A DNA stretch of 64,000 bases from Corydoras sp. C115 (GCA_019802505.1 JAFMOC010000039.1:1736001-1800000), one strand, 5' to 3'. Shown: positions 9,951-21,844, counted from the first letter of the stretch. Translations and numbers: made by a program. Notes: generated by a model not told the origin, from the sequence alone.

Positions 9951-11471
9951 AACAATCATGGCCAAAGGTTTTGAGAATGATACAAATTCTGTCTACTGCT
10001 TCAGTTTTTATAATGGCAATTTGCATATACTCCAGAATGTTATAAAGAGTGATCAGCTTATCAGCAATTAATTGCAAAGTCAATATTTACCTAGAAAATT
10101 AACTTTATCCCCCAAAAAATGTGTCCCCTCAACTTCATTGCAGCCCTGCCTTAAAAGGACCAGGTAACATTGTTTCAGTGATTGCTCCATTAACACAGGT
10201 GTGGGTGTTGAGGACAGGACTGGAGATCAATCTGTCATGATTAAGTAAGAATGACACCACTGGACACTTTAAAAGGAGGCTGGTGCTTGGCATCATTGTT
10301 TCTCTTCTGTTAACCATGTTTATCTCTAAAGAAACACGTGCAGTCATCATTGCACTGCACAAAAATGGCCTAACAGGGAAGAGTATCGCAACTAGAAAGA
10401 TTGCACCTCAGTCAACAATCTATCGCATCATCAAGAATTTCAAGGAGAGAGGTTCCATTGTTGCCAAAAAGGCTCCGGGGCGCCCAAGAAAGAGCAGCAA
10501 GCGCCAGGACCGTCTCTTAAAAGTGTTTCAGCTGCGGGATCGGGCTACCAGCAGTGCAGAGCTTACTCAGGAATGGCAGCAGGCAGGTGTGAGTGCATCT
10601 GCACGCACTGTGAGGCAGTTTCTTGGAGCAAGGCCTGGTCTCAAAGAAGCCACTTCTCTCCAGAAAAAAACATCAGGGACAGATATTCTGCAAAAGGTAC
10701 AGGGAGTGGACTGCTGAGGACTGGGGTAAAGTCATTCTCTCTGATGAATCCCCTTTCCGATTGTTTGGGACATCTGGAAAACAGCTTATTTGGAGAAGAG
10801 GTGAGCGCTACCACCAGTCTTGTCTCATGCCAACTGTAAAGCATCCTGAAACCATGTGTGGGGTTGCTTCGCAGCCAAGGGAATCGGCTCTCTCACAGTC
10901 TTACCTAAAAACACAGCCATGAATAAAGAATAGTACCAGAGAGCATCTTCTCCCAACCATCCAAGAGCAGTTTGGTGATCAACAATGCCTTTTCCAGCAT
11001 GATGGAGCACCTTGCCATAAAGCAAAGGTGACTAAATGGCTCAGGGAACAAAACATAGAGATTTTGGGTCCATGGCCTGGAAACTCCCCAGATCTTTATC
11101 CCATTGAGAACTCGTGGTCAATCATCAAGAGACGGGTGGACAAACAAAAACCAACACATTCTGACAAAATGCAAGCATTGATTGTGCAAGAATGGACTGC
11201 TATCAGTCAGCATTTGGTGCAGAAGTTGATTGAGAGCATGCCAGGGAGAATTGCAGAAGTCCTGAAGAAGAAGGGTCAACACTGCAAATATTGACTTGCT
11301 GCATTAACTCATTCTAACTGTCAATAAAATCTTTTGTTACTCATAATATAATTGCAATTATATTTCTGTATGTGGTAAAAACATCTGACAAACACACATA
11401 AAAACCAGAGGGCAGCAGATAATGTGAAAATATAATATTTGTGTCATTCTCAAAACCTTTGGCCATGACTG
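9949..11471 (+). mobile_element. Tc1/mariner-like DNA transposon, complete but dead
   Basis: Terminal inverted repeats are visible. The left has 'ATGGCCAAAGGTTTTGAGAA' with 'TGATACAAAT'; the right end is its reverse complement and finishes 'TTTGGCCATGACTG'. TA flanks both ends as the target duplication. Length of about 1.5 kb is typical. The internal transposase reading frame is broken. Confidence 0.93.
10316..11294 (+). pseudogene. Tc1-like transposase pseudogene (DD34E)
   Basis: Encodes a DNA-binding N-terminus ('KSIATRKIAPQSTIYRIIKN', then a basic 'PGRPRKSSKRQDR' hook) in one frame. It shifts frame near 10620 into 'KRYREWTAEDWGKVILSDES', and is broken again by in-frame stops and small deletions between about 10850 and 10960. 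It recovers as 'CLFQHDGAPCHKAKVTKWL' through 'PGNSPDLYPIENSWSIIKRR'. The catalytic residues are Asp (SDES), Asp (HDG) and Glu (PIEN), the last two separated by 34 residues. The end is 'KKKGQHCKY' stop. It cannot make active enzyme as read. Confidence 0.92.
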
Positions 11472-11482
11472 TATATATATAT

Positions 11483-11597
11483 ATTTACATTATGTCATTT
11501 AGCAGACGCTTTTATCCAAAGTGACTTACAAACTTACAAGGTGAACACAGGGTTAATCACAGCATCCCTGGAGCAATGAGGGTTAAGGGCCTTGTGT
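11483..11597 (-). repeat. Second SINE family, 3' half only
   Basis: Begins with the complement of 'GTCACTTTGGATAAAAGCG' and stops at AAGGGCC beside a TG/TA microsatellite. The tRNA-like head is missing. Confidence 0.8.
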
Positions 11598-11608
11598 GTG
11601 TGTGTATA

Positions 11609-11686
<78 letters not shown>
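11598..11686. repeat. (TG)n/(TA)n microsatellite
   Basis: TG run followed by about 65 bases of TA. Confidence 0.95.
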
Positions 11687-11688
<2 letters not shown>

Positions 11689-12204
11689 GTTTAATTTATT
11701 GCTGCTTATTAGTTATGTCTTCAAGTAGTTAACAAACAGTTAATGTTTGCTAATAAAATGCCTATAATAGTTGAAAATAAGTGAAAAAATAAATGATTGA
11801 AATGCAAAAAGTTCTTTACATTCATCCATCAGTCTGCTGTGCTGCAGGAAATGTCAGGAAATGGCATGTGCTTGTTCCAAATCACAAAAAGCTTTTATCC
11901 ATCAAACAGTGGTGGCATTTAGAAAGTATTAGTATGCATTAAAGATTACATTAAATGCTTATAGTTTAAGCATTTCTATTGACGTGTTTGAGAGAAACTG
12001 ACAACTGCAGAAAGAGAAGTGCTTTTTATTTTATTTTATTTTTTAAATCAGGTTGCACTGCATAGTTGATGTCTGAAAGAACAAGTTAAGAAAAAATTCT
12101 CATTAATCACAGTACTGAACTGTTGTATAGATGGCAGGTACTCAAACATCACCTAAAAACCAGCATTTATGACGATCCCCAGTTTTCACATTGAGGAACA
12201 TTTT
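11687..12204. other. Intergenic, AT-rich, nothing recognised
   Basis: No ORF, SINE or transposon end identified. Confidence 0.5.
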
Positions 12205-12205
12205 T

Positions 12206-12283
<78 letters not shown>

Positions 12284-12284
12284 T
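12205..12284. repeat. (ATT)n microsatellite
   Basis: About 25 trinucleotide units after TTTA repeats. Confidence 0.95.
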
Positions 12285-12724
12285 CCTTCCTTCAAAAAGC
12301 TTGAAATAAGATGTTTTATCCACAGCATACAGTGGCATGTAAAGGTTTGTTTACCTCATTGTAAAAATGACTTGATAATTTAAAGAGGCACAAATTAAAA
12401 TATGTTTTCAACAATTCTTATTTTCATGTCTGACCTGTATAGTTTTAAAATGAATGTGAAAAAACAAACAGTTTCTGAAGTACAAGTTTACAGTAACAAC
12501 CATTCACAGAAATTTGAGTTTGTGGGACCTTTTGATTGAGGAGCCTGAATGTTTGCATGGCACTCTGTTCCAGAAAGTGATGCACAAAGCAGTGTGTATA
12601 TATAGTGCACTTACTTCAAATTAAATCAATATTATTATTTTAGCATAAGTATACAGTCCCACCATTTTAATCTTATATTGTACAAATCAATACTTAATTA
12701 GTGTTGAGGTAAGTAATAAATTAC

Positions 12725-12726
<2 letters not shown>

Positions 12727-12798
<72 letters not shown>

Positions 12799-12912
12799 TA
12801 TGAGAGAGAGAATAAATAATATATATATATGTATTTTATTATATAATATAGTTATTATAATATATATATATATATAGTTATATATATATATATTATATAT
12901 AGTTATATATCG
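12727..12912. repeat. (TA)n array with imperfect AT-rich extension
   Basis: Pure TA to about 12790, then interrupted TA with GAGAGA and TTATAT variants. Confidence 0.9.
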
Positions 12913-12969
12913 ATTTTCTCTATATTTATAATGATATAGTATAGATGTAAATTATGATAGCTGTATTTA

Positions 12970-13320
12970 TATTCATTCATTCATTATCTTCCACTTTATC
13001 CTCTATTAGGGTCGCGGTGGGGTTCCCCATGCCCATCCAGGGGAGAACGTCTCGGGCGCTGGTCAGATAGACCCAGGACAGGGCGCCAATCTATCGCTGG
13101 GCACACACTCACTCACACAGACACGCACACATACACACTCTATAGGGGGCAATTTGGAGAACTCAATTGACTTGATCCATGTCTTTGGACTGTGGGAGAA
13201 CCCGGAGGAAACCCACGCGGACACGGGAAGAACATGGAAACTCCACCCAGATGGGGATTCGAACCGGAAATCCCTAGTGCTGAGAGGCAAACGTGTTAAC
13301 CACTAAGCCACCGTGCCGCC
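12970..13320 (-). repeat. V-SINE-like copy, nearly full length
   Basis: ATTC tail on the left, complete complement of the head ending GTGCCGCC at 13320. Lacks the GGAAACCGGAG segment found in most copies. Confidence 0.9.
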
Positions 13321-13979
13321 TTATATTTATTTAATAATTTATTATTAGCATTAACCACAACTAAAAGTATATTCATGTGTTTACAGAAATGATGTGGGAA
13401 CCCTTTTCAACCACTAGGGATTATATAGGTCTAGTACACACCAAGCGATTTGTCAGAAAACCTTATATTTCCTTTCAGATCTAACATTTTTATTGCATTC
13501 TGTACTGACACAAATAAAGTACTAACACAAGTTTGGAGCTTGGATTGTTCATTTAAACAACCAAAAATGTTATTTTCCTAAGGAGACAATTTTTTTTAAA
13601 CAATTGAAAAAAGATATATGAGGCAAGACTTGATTTTGTCCCAAAAATCATGGAGGTCATACCATATACTTGATTTTTTGAAGTGAGATTTATTCTTTTT
13701 TACATCAATTAATTAAAATAAAGTGAAAGGTTTTGTAATCCAAGTTATATAAACCTTTATTTTTTTATCAGTTTAACAAATGTAAACATTGCAGAAATTC
13801 TTCTTATTTTTAGTGACATTTATTTATTATTTTGTAGTAGATGTACACATTTATTCTGAGCACTGCATGTAGCATTTTGTAAAAAGAGTTCTGCAAAGCA
13901 CCCGGTTTGCTTTGATTTGTTATTCTCATCCTGTTTGCCTTCTTCAATCATCCTCTTCATCTTTCTGAAAATACCCGTC

Positions 13980-13984
<5 letters not shown>
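13321..13984. other. Intergenic, unassigned
   Basis: AT-rich without convincing ORF or repeat family. Confidence 0.5.

Positions 13985-14018
<34 letters not shown>
13985..14018. repeat. (CT)n microsatellite
   Basis: Seventeen CT units. Confidence 0.95.
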
Positions 14019-14021
<3 letters not shown>

Positions 14022-14393
14022 TCTTTTTCCTGTCTCATATCATGTATCATTTTTACAATTGTAACGTCTGCTCTGGTTTGCACCTGTTGATCCTTTAGTA
14101 TTATTCATGATCTGCTCTTCTAAAACACTTAAACACATGGTTTGGCTTAAACATGGCTTAAACACATGGTTTCTTATTTTTTTATTGTTGATTAATCATT
14201 GTTCACAAGTCTTAATAATACTTGATTTTTGACCTCCTGTCTGATAAAGACTGTATGGTAATACTGTGTTAATGTAATGATGTCAATGCAAATGCCATAA
14301 GAGATCATGCAGTCTCAATACCAATTATCTCATCAACTCATGTTTTATTTAATAGTGTTTAAAAAATAATAGTGTTTATAATTTTTTGTCATG

Positions 14394-14708
14394 GCTGGCA
14401 CGGTGGCTTACTGGTTAGCATGTTCGCCTCTTAGCGCTGGGGATTCCAGGTTCGAATCCCAATCTGTTTGGCGTTTCCATGTTCTTTCCGAGTCCGTGTG
14501 GGTTTCCTCTGGCTTCTCCAGTTTACTTCCACAATCCAAAAAACATGGGATTCAAGGTGAATTTACTAAATTGCCCTTATATGTGTGTTTCTGTGTGATT
14601 GAGGTATGTGTCCAGTGATGTATTGGCACCCTGTCCGAGGTGTATTTGCCCACCCAGCGCCCGAAACATTTTCCACTGGATGGGCATGAGGAACCCCCTG
14701 CAACCCAT
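14394..14708 (+). repeat. V-SINE-like copy lacking its AT tail
   Basis: Intact head and body. The copy stops at 'CCCCTGCAACCC', where a hAT-like fragment begins. Confidence 0.88.
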
Positions 14709-14711
14709 GTA

Positions 14712-15028
14712 AGCAAAGAGCAAAGAAAACAATGTTTCAATGTTATTTTTACTTTTGTGGAAACGCGTTATTTTAATTTATTTATTTTTTGCAGTGTATT
14801 TATCACTTATCATTTTGACAAGAAATATTTTTATAGAGAGCAAAGTATTTTAAGTTACAAAAAAGTTGAAGTTTATGTATTGTGGAATAATATTTCGTTT
14901 TTTATTCCTATTCATGTTCAGAAAACATTTGCTTTCGGTGTGTTCAATAAATGTTTATCCTGTTCAGCCCTCGACATAAAGTGTGCTTTGTGTTTTGGCC
15001 CCTTGTGCAATTGAGTTTGACACCCCTG
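14712..15028 (+). mobile_element. hAT-like non-autonomous element, terminal fragment (copy A)
   Basis: The right end, GAGTTTGACACCCCTG, is the reverse complement of the CAGGGGTGTCAAACTC terminus of vertebrate hAT elements. About 320 bases align with 59147-59464, sharing landmarks such as 'TATTCCTATTCATGTTCAGA' and 'TTCGG'/'TTCAG..CTG'. Confidence 0.7.
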
Positions 15029-15078
15029 CTTTAAACAATGAATTTTTTGCTTTTGATAGATACGATGTGTGATTTATT

Positions 15079-15392
15079 CATTCATTCATTATCTATTCTT
15101 CATTATCTATTAGGGTCGCGGTGGGGTTCCCCATACCCATCCAGGGGAGAACGTCTCGGGCGCTGGGCAGATAGACCCAGGACAGGACGCCAATCCATCG
15201 CTGGGCACACACTCACTCACACAGACAATTGACTTGATCCATGTTTTTGGACTGTGGGAAGAAACCGGAGAACCCGGAGGAAACCCACGCAGACACGGGG
15301 AGAACATGGAAACTCCACCCAGATGGGAATTCGAACCGGGAATCCCTAGTGCTGAGAGGCGAACGTGCTAACCACTAACCCACCGTGCAGTC
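15079..15392 (-). repeat. V-SINE-like copy with 12-bp target-site duplication
   Basis: GTGTGATTTATT flanks at 15067-15078 and 15393-15404. Lacks about 30 bases of body between the ACAGACA and ATTGACTTGATCC landmarks. Confidence 0.9.
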
Positions 15393-15404
15393 GTGTGATT
15401 TATT

Positions 15405-16281
15405 AAAACAATATTATTGAACAAGAAGATCATTGCCAGTATGTGATGATTTGTAATTATATGCCACCGATTATAAATAAAAAGAAATTACAGAAAGTGA
15501 ATTCTACATGCTTACAAGCAGTGAGAGAAACAATAAATAGAAAAACAGCGTTTTAAATGAAGTAAAATAGAATAATGAAAAATACACATAGTTTAGGGTG
15601 TATATTCTTGTAATGCAAAGTACTGTTCCAGAACAGTAAAGCACAGTTGCACAGACTGCTCGCTTTGTATAAATGAACTAAATGAGGCTGCAGCTGCTCC
15701 ACTCTTTGATCAGTAAGCTTTGAAGAAGAGGGAAATTGTCCAGGATGGACCGTGATTTGCTTGGCGCTTATTTCAACACCGCAGCATATATTCCTTAAAC
15801 TACAGTCTAAATTTGTTCAAAAGCAATGACAATATATATTATAAACTTTAAACTGCACATGATTTGTTAATTCTCATGAAGTTTATTTACAACAAAAATC
15901 CAGAGGCTTATTAAAAATGTTCCAATTCAATTTATTTGTGAAATTGTCAGTTGAATAACTGTTGAAGAGAAATCACTTTCTGTTTTTAATGCAGTTTCCA
16001 AATTTGCTGAACATTTCCCTTTAATGTGGATGAAAACAGTGATGTGTGGCTGCTGAATCATATGTAAAGAACTGTGTAACAAGGTGAGACTGAACAAGGA
16101 CTGGAGACAGCATCCTGATGTAAGCAGTAAGAACATTTAACTACAAAGCTTTAGCTGGTGATGGCAGGAAATACATGCACTTGTTTCCTCTGGTGGAAGG
16201 CTGATGATGGTGTTTAATATAGATTATATATATAGATATATTAGAAACATTATGTTGTCACCAAGTTGCAACTATTTAAAG
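15405..16281. other. Intergenic, unassigned
   Basis: No gene or recognised repeat; AT-rich. Confidence 0.5.
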
Positions 16282-16364
<83 letters not shown>

Positions 16365-16367
16365 ATG

Positions 16368-16428
<61 letters not shown>
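16282..16428. repeat. (A)n-(TA)n-(TG)n-(TA)n compound microsatellite
   Basis: A run of over 30 A, then TA, TG, TATG and TA blocks. ORFs read through it are artefacts of the repeat. Confidence 0.95.
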
Positions 16429-16433
<5 letters not shown>

Positions 16434-16441
16434 AGAAAAAT

Positions 16442-16597
16442 TGATAGAATATTATTTGGAGTATAAATGCTATCGTTTGAAATCTGAAAGTTCTGAAGTT
16501 CTGTTGCATCTTTTCATAAGACGTATAGTATGTATACATAAATCATAATATATGTTGACATTTTACAATGCTGTGCAATTGAATAATTAATATAATC
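16442..16597. repeat. Duplicated block, copy A
   Basis: Shares 'AGTTCTGAAGTTCTG', 'CATCTTTTCATAAGA' and 'GAATAATTAATATAAT' in the same order with 17269-17475. Confidence 0.75.
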
Positions 16598-16609
16598 TGT
16601 ATTAGGCAG

Positions 16610-16996
16610 GGTGGCACGGTGGCTCAGTGGTTAGCACGTTCGCCTCTCAGCGCTAGAGATTCCCGGTTCGAATCCCCATCTGGGTGGAGTTTCCATGTTC
16701 TCCCCGTGTCTGCGTGGTTTTCCTCCGGGTTCTCCGGTTTCCTCCCACAGTCCAAAAACATGGATCAAGTCAATTGAGTTCTCCATATTGCCCCATATAG
16801 AGTGTATTTGTGTGACTGAGTGTGTGCACAGTGATAGGTTTGTGTGTGTTTGTGTGAGTGAGTGTGCAAAGCGATAGATTGGTGCCCTGTCCTGTGTGTA
16901 TCTGCCTGGCGCCCGAGACGTTCTTCCCTGAATGGGCATGGGGAACCCCACCGCGACCCTAATAGAGGATAAAGAGGAAGATAATGAATGAATGAA
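16610..16996 (+). repeat. V-SINE-like copy with 12-bp target-site duplication
   Basis: TGTATTAGGCAG flanks at 16598-16609 and 16997-17008. The region before the conserved 'GATAGATTGGTGCCC' is partly duplicated internally (two GTGTGAGTGAGTGTG-type stretches). Confidence 0.93.
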
Positions 16997-17008
16997 TGTA
17001 TTAGGCAG

Positions 17009-17262
17009 CATGGTGGCTTAGTGGTTAGCAGGTTCGCCTCTCAGCGCTGGAGATTTTAATTTAATGAAATTGAGTATTGTCCTGTATAGAGTGTGTTTGT
17101 GTGAGTGAGTGTGCAAAGCGATAGATTGGTGCCCTGTCCTGTGTGTATCTGCCCAGTGCCAAAAACGTTATCCCCTGGATGAGCATGGGGAACCCCACCG
17201 TGACCCCAGTAGCAGATTAAGCAGAAGGTAATTAAATGAATAAATGAATGAATGAATATTCT
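17009..17262 (+). repeat. V-SINE-like copy, internally deleted
   Basis: The head is joined to the 3' body; about 100 bases of middle are missing. Its 3' body shares private variants with the 16610-16996 copy (GTGCAAAGCGATAGATTGGT, CCTGTGTGTATCTGCC). Confidence 0.85.
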
Positions 17263-17268
17263 GGAAAA

Positions 17269-17475
17269 AATAGAATAAGTCAGTGTAGAATACATGGGGG
17301 TATCATTTTCGCAACAGTCATAACTATGAAAATCATCTAAAAGTTCTGAAGTTCTGCAACATCTTTTCATAAGATGCACAATATGTATTAATAGATCATA
17401 AAATTTGTTTACCAAATATGTTGCTGACATTTCAGAATACTGTGAAAAATGAATAATTAATATAATAATTCTGTA
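17269..17475. repeat. Duplicated block, copy B
   Basis: Diverged partner of 16442-16597, separated from it by the two SINEs. Confidence 0.75.
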
Positions 17476-19060
17476 ATAAAACGGATTTTACAGATATAGA
17501 TTTTCCTGTTTAGGTTTCATTCTGTCAGATTTTTCCCAAGACTTTTTTTCCACTAACTGCACGTTCGATGCTGTGACTGTATCTTCAGACTGTTAGAATT
17601 CTATCAGTCACTACATAAGATATCAGCAAATTAAAAATTCTGCTTATTCTTCAAAATAAGCAGGAGGATTACCAAACTGTGCCTGGAGCTCCTGGTTCAC
17701 AGTGATAAGCATGGGAGCAGGATTACTTTCACACACCTCATCTTCAGAGGAGCCACAGTGACTGCACTGAGGCAAAAAAGGAAAACCTGGCCACCAGAGC
17801 ACTGAAGACCACAGGTGGGTGTGTGTGTTTGTGTGTGGGCTTGTGTGTGTTTTGTAATTAACATATGCATTTAAATACTTATTAACACCAGCTTAAAACC
17901 CCTGCTTAAATATCATACCTTCACAATGTTATGCTTTTCTAATTGTTAACATTTTAAATATATATCTGTAAAAATAATCTGACTTTTTTTCTTAATTTTT
18001 TTTTTTTTTCTTTTGCTAAATTTGTTCTTATAATCTTATTAGGACAGAAAATGAAAATTTCAAATGGGATTTCAAAAGGTTCTGTTGAACATTTGAAACG
18101 TTTCTGTTGTTTTTTGTATTTTTGGGATTTTTTTCAGTGCAGACTAAATTATGAGAAAGATTAAAAATGCAGGTGTCATGTTACATTTTGTCGATACTTT
18201 AACCAAAGTACTTTTACCTCAGTGTCCCTAGTTATGGTTCCGAGCACAGGGTTAGGCTAGATTAATAGCTGAGCTATCACCCACCATATTTTGGCAAGTT
18301 AGAACAGCCAATTTACACTTTATTTTTAAAGAAAACTGCTGGCATTATTTTCTGAACAGCCTAATTTTGAAATTCTTTTAACTTTCTGTAAAGGGTTTTT
18401 TGGAATTTAATATGTAATAATTCCAGTGCCTTTGCACTTATAAGTTCTTATAATGATTTTGTGCTTTAGCCCCTTGTTTGAACACTACTGTACATCTAAA
18501 GGTTTTTTTATTTGTATTCACACTGGCAGTATGAACTCTAAAGAGACATCAGCAAACTGACAGATCAGATCCGTATCAGTTGAATGTATTAGTTTTTTCC
18601 TACATTGTTGATTTTTTTTTCTACATTGCTTCACAGTGTGGAATCCAAAAATAGCAAGTTATGGGAAACTGCTTGCAAAGGTCTTTAGATAAAAAAAACC
18701 CTGTAGAGTGACGTATAGGCTTAATAAAGCCTGGACTTTTATGGACTGGACTGTACATTTTTCCATGTTCAATTGATTTTTAACTGTTGCTCACATGTCT
18801 GTGATGCTTCATATGACCGTACACTTACATCTTGTAGTTCATATTTTATCTTTATTTACATAGCACTTTTTACAGTCTGTTTTACAATGATCTCTGGAAA
18901 TTATAAAAAATAATTACAGACATTAACCTCAGTGTCCTTCCATTAAAATTAATAACATTTTACATCACTATTCAAATCAGTGTAGCGTCTCATATTAGAC
19001 ACCAGAGTGCAATCTTTACCTTTAGCATACTTTTCTTTTTAATTTTCCCTTTATTCTTTA
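17476..19060. other. Intergenic, unassigned
   Basis: No ORF above background. About 18840-18900 resembles the 'TTTATTTACATAGCACTTTT' start of a common fish dispersed repeat. 17680-17815 is less AT-rich than its surroundings and is followed by GTGGGT, but it has stops in all frames. Confidence 0.5.

Positions 19061-19103
<43 letters not shown>
19061..19103. repeat. (CT)n(CA)n microsatellite
   Basis: CT run followed by CA run. Confidence 0.95.
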
Positions 19104-19104
<1 letters not shown>

Positions 19105-19929
19105 AAACCCAACCCATTTCTTTTTTCTGAACGTTGTGGGTTGTTAATGGTTAACCTGTCAATCATTCCCACAAGGCCTGCTTTGCTCCAAGACAAAAGA
19201 AGAAGGAAGAAGGAAAAGGGAACAGGAGCATGAAAGCAGTTCAAAGCAGGAGGCAGAGTATGTGGTGTAATCGCTACGAGCAAAACAGGGGGTTTTTTTG
19301 AAAAGGAGAGAGGGAGGGGGAGCGAGATGAATGGGGTCAGGGATGCCCATGAGAATTATGTGATTCTTTTTGGTTGCAGGCAAGGTATATAGTACAAGAG
19401 GGGAGGAGAGTGCGAGAGTGTTGGCAATATTGATGTGTTTTTAAGTGCTACGGACAGCACTGGCAAGAAAACCTGTACAGGAAACGACAGCGTGAGAGGA
19501 AGAGGAGGGGGCTGGCTAAGTGGGAGGTGAAGAAGAAATGGATGAGTTGGACTTTAACACAAGAAATAAACTAAACACAGACCATTACAGAAAAGTGATA
19601 TTGAAAAATCCAGAAGAAACCCAGTGAAGTTAATGGTTATTGATGGATGATGGTTTCTAATTGATTCGTCTGAGAGTAAAGGTTAAAGAGTCCTGTGTAC
19701 TGTGACTGCTGGATTTCATGAACCAGCACCTGATGTGTATTATCTTCTTTGCATAATCAAGCACTAGCTGTTAAATGATGGCTGACTGCTGCGATCAGGG
19801 AGTCTTTAGGCAAGTCAATATAAGCATCTTATTCAGCGCCCTACCCACGTTTCTGAAAATCCAACACCTGCCTGAGAGTATCAGTCTATGATTACACACT
19901 TTGCAGCTCAAATTGTATACAACCAACCC
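19104..19929. other. Unique, relatively purine-rich intergenic block
   Basis: Positions 19190-19560 are rich in GGA/GAA and not AT-biased, with no repeat homology and no sustained ORF. Possibly non-coding transcript or regulatory DNA; no direct evidence. Confidence 0.35.
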
Positions 19930-20231
19930 AAGCGAACTTATGTCACTCCACTACTCCTCTCTCTCCATTGGCTCCCTGTAGCTGCTGCATTCACTACAAG
20001 ACACTGACTCTGATCTACAGGATGATCTCTGGATCTGCGCCCTCTCATCTTCACTCTATAATTTCAAAATACATTCCGATTCATTCACTTAGCTCTAGTA
20101 ATGAATGTCGCCAGCAGATTCAACCTCACCGTGGTGCTAATTTTCACTTCGTATCGTTCACAACTGCAAAATGGTAGAACAATCTTCCAAACTCTGTCCT
20201 TAAATTCACTTGGCGTCTTTGCGCAACAACT
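19930..20231 (+). pseudogene. LINE ORF2 C-terminal remnant
   Basis: Broken frames encode 'HYKTLTLIYRMISGSAPSHL' followed by 'PIHSLSSSNECR' and a 'NNLPNSVL..SLGVFAQQLKTHL'-like end. This matches the C-terminal tail of fish LINE polyproteins. Frameshifted and stop-interrupted. Confidence 0.7.
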
Positions 20232-20475
20232 CAAAACACATCTCAGGGCACCAATCTATCACTGGGCACACAGACACACACACACCATATGGCAATTTAG
20301 AGCATTCAATTTACCTTGAATCCATGTTCTTGGACTGTGGGAGAAAAATGAAGAACCCGGAGATAACCCATGTGGACACGGAGAGAGTGTACACATCGCT
20401 CTATTATACAGAATGCAGAATATTGCCCTTGAGAAACCTAGAGACGCGTACACATTCTATCAGCGGTGAATGTTA
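20232..20475 (-). repeat. V-SINE-like copy, partial
   Basis: Begins abruptly at AGGGCACCAATCTATC immediately after the LINE remnant's 'AAAACACATCTC', so the 3' tail is lost. Strongly diverged toward the head. Confidence 0.75.
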
Positions 20476-20705
20476 AAGGAAAGAAAAGGGGCGATTTGAA
20501 GGTAAAGTGTAAAGTTATAGGTTGAAAAGATGAGTCTTTGGTTGTGCTGACTTCAAAAGGAAGTCCATTCCACCATTTGGGTGTCAGGACACAGAAAAGC
20601 ACTCATGCTCATCTTCCATGTAGCCTGAGGGCTGAGTCCAGTTGAGCAGTGCTTGATGACAGTAGGGAGATGATGTAGAGCAAGGTTTGATATGAGCCTA
20701 GTAAA
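20476..20705. repeat. Probable dispersed repeat fragment
   Basis: Resembles a common fish repeat with 'AAGTCCATTCCACCATTTGG' and 'CAGGACACAGAAAAG'. Family not identified. Confidence 0.35.
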
Positions 20706-21395
20706 AAATCACTACATATACAGTGTATCTCTGAAAATGCATTTTGGAACATGTTTTTTTCCAGTCATCTTTAAATAAGTGCAATATGTGTGCACAAAGA
20801 CACTGCAGAGATCCTTTTCACTGGAGAATTCAATAAGAAAGAAACGGGTTATGCAGTCTTATAGAGTGCTTTCAGCAGTTCAAGGTGAATTGTGTATGGT
20901 CTTGTCTTAAAAATAAAGAAATTATTCATTTAGTTGGGGTGTTTTGCATTTCCAGATTTGTTGCTTTTTATGTCATAGATTGAGATTCTGACAACTGAAT
21001 CATTAATCATTTAAAAAAAGTGTTTCTTTTCCCTGAGGAGTGTGGGTTTGTGTTTTTCAGTTTGATGAATTACTAGGTTGCAGAAGCATTTTTAGGAAAT
21101 GTTTTTTCAATGGATATTATAATACTATGAAGTTAATGTCACACTCTGAGAGGAAGATAAATATTTAATTTAGAAGCAGGATGGAGGGTTTGCGTTCTTG
21201 TATCGCCTTTTAAGATGGCATTTTAAATGTTACTAGATCTTGGGTACATTGCAGTTTTATAGCTACAGGGGTCAGTGATTGACATATTGATGCTTGTGAA
21301 GTTAATGCAATTCTGATAAGCACTGCCTGAGTGTGCCTCTGCCTCTTTACTCTTGATCTCTAATGGTATGGATTCCCTCATGACATAAAGCTGTC

Positions 21396-21520
21396 ATTTG
21401 GGTGGTGGATGATTCTTAACACTGCAGTGACAGTGATGTGGTGGGGTGATTATGGGCGTTACACTGCTATAAATGGATCAGACACAAAAGTGGTGCTGGA
21501 GTGTTTGAACACTGTGTGTG
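21396..21520 (+). repeat. Dispersed fish repeat fragment (same family as 1414-1540)
   Basis: Contains 'GGTGGTGGATGATTCTTAAC', 'CACTGCAGTGACAGTGATGTG' landmarks and 'GGATCAGACACA'. Confidence 0.55.
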
Positions 21521-21626
21521 AACACTCGCTGTGCACTCTCTTACACCTCTTTCTTATTGCTTTACCCTAAAAATAAAATTAGAAAAGTAGCTAATTTGAA
21601 GATTTTGTGTATCCATCTAATTCACA

Positions 21627-21753
21627 CAGCGATGGATTGGCGCCCTGTCCTGGGTCTATCTGCCCAGTGCCCGAGACGTTCTCCCCTGGATGGGCATGGG
21701 GAGCCCCACCGCGACCCTAGTGGAGGATAAAGCGGGAGATAATGAATGAATGA
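21627..21753 (+). repeat. V-SINE-like copy, 5'-truncated, with target-site duplication
   Basis: Only the last about 125 bases (from AGCGATGGATTGGCGCC to the GAAT tail) are present, yet ATCTAATTCACA flanks at 21615-21626 and 21754-21765. This is truncation at insertion rather than later loss. Confidence 0.92.
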
Positions 21754-21844
21754 ATCTAATTCACAAACAAAAGAAAATCTCCATTACTGAGAAGCTGGGA
21801 GAAAATTCAACTAAAACTATATCATTATCTTCCACATAAGATAT

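Noticed and set aside
9836..10083. ORFs of alternating Tyr-Ile or Cys-Val (also 16204-16548, 40736-41078, 42004-42313, 47484-47928)
   Set aside because: Translations of TA and GT microsatellites.
17680..17822. Possible isolated exon ending at ACAG|GTGGGT
   Set aside because: Stops in all three frames and no partner exon. The GT-rich tail is a microsatellite.
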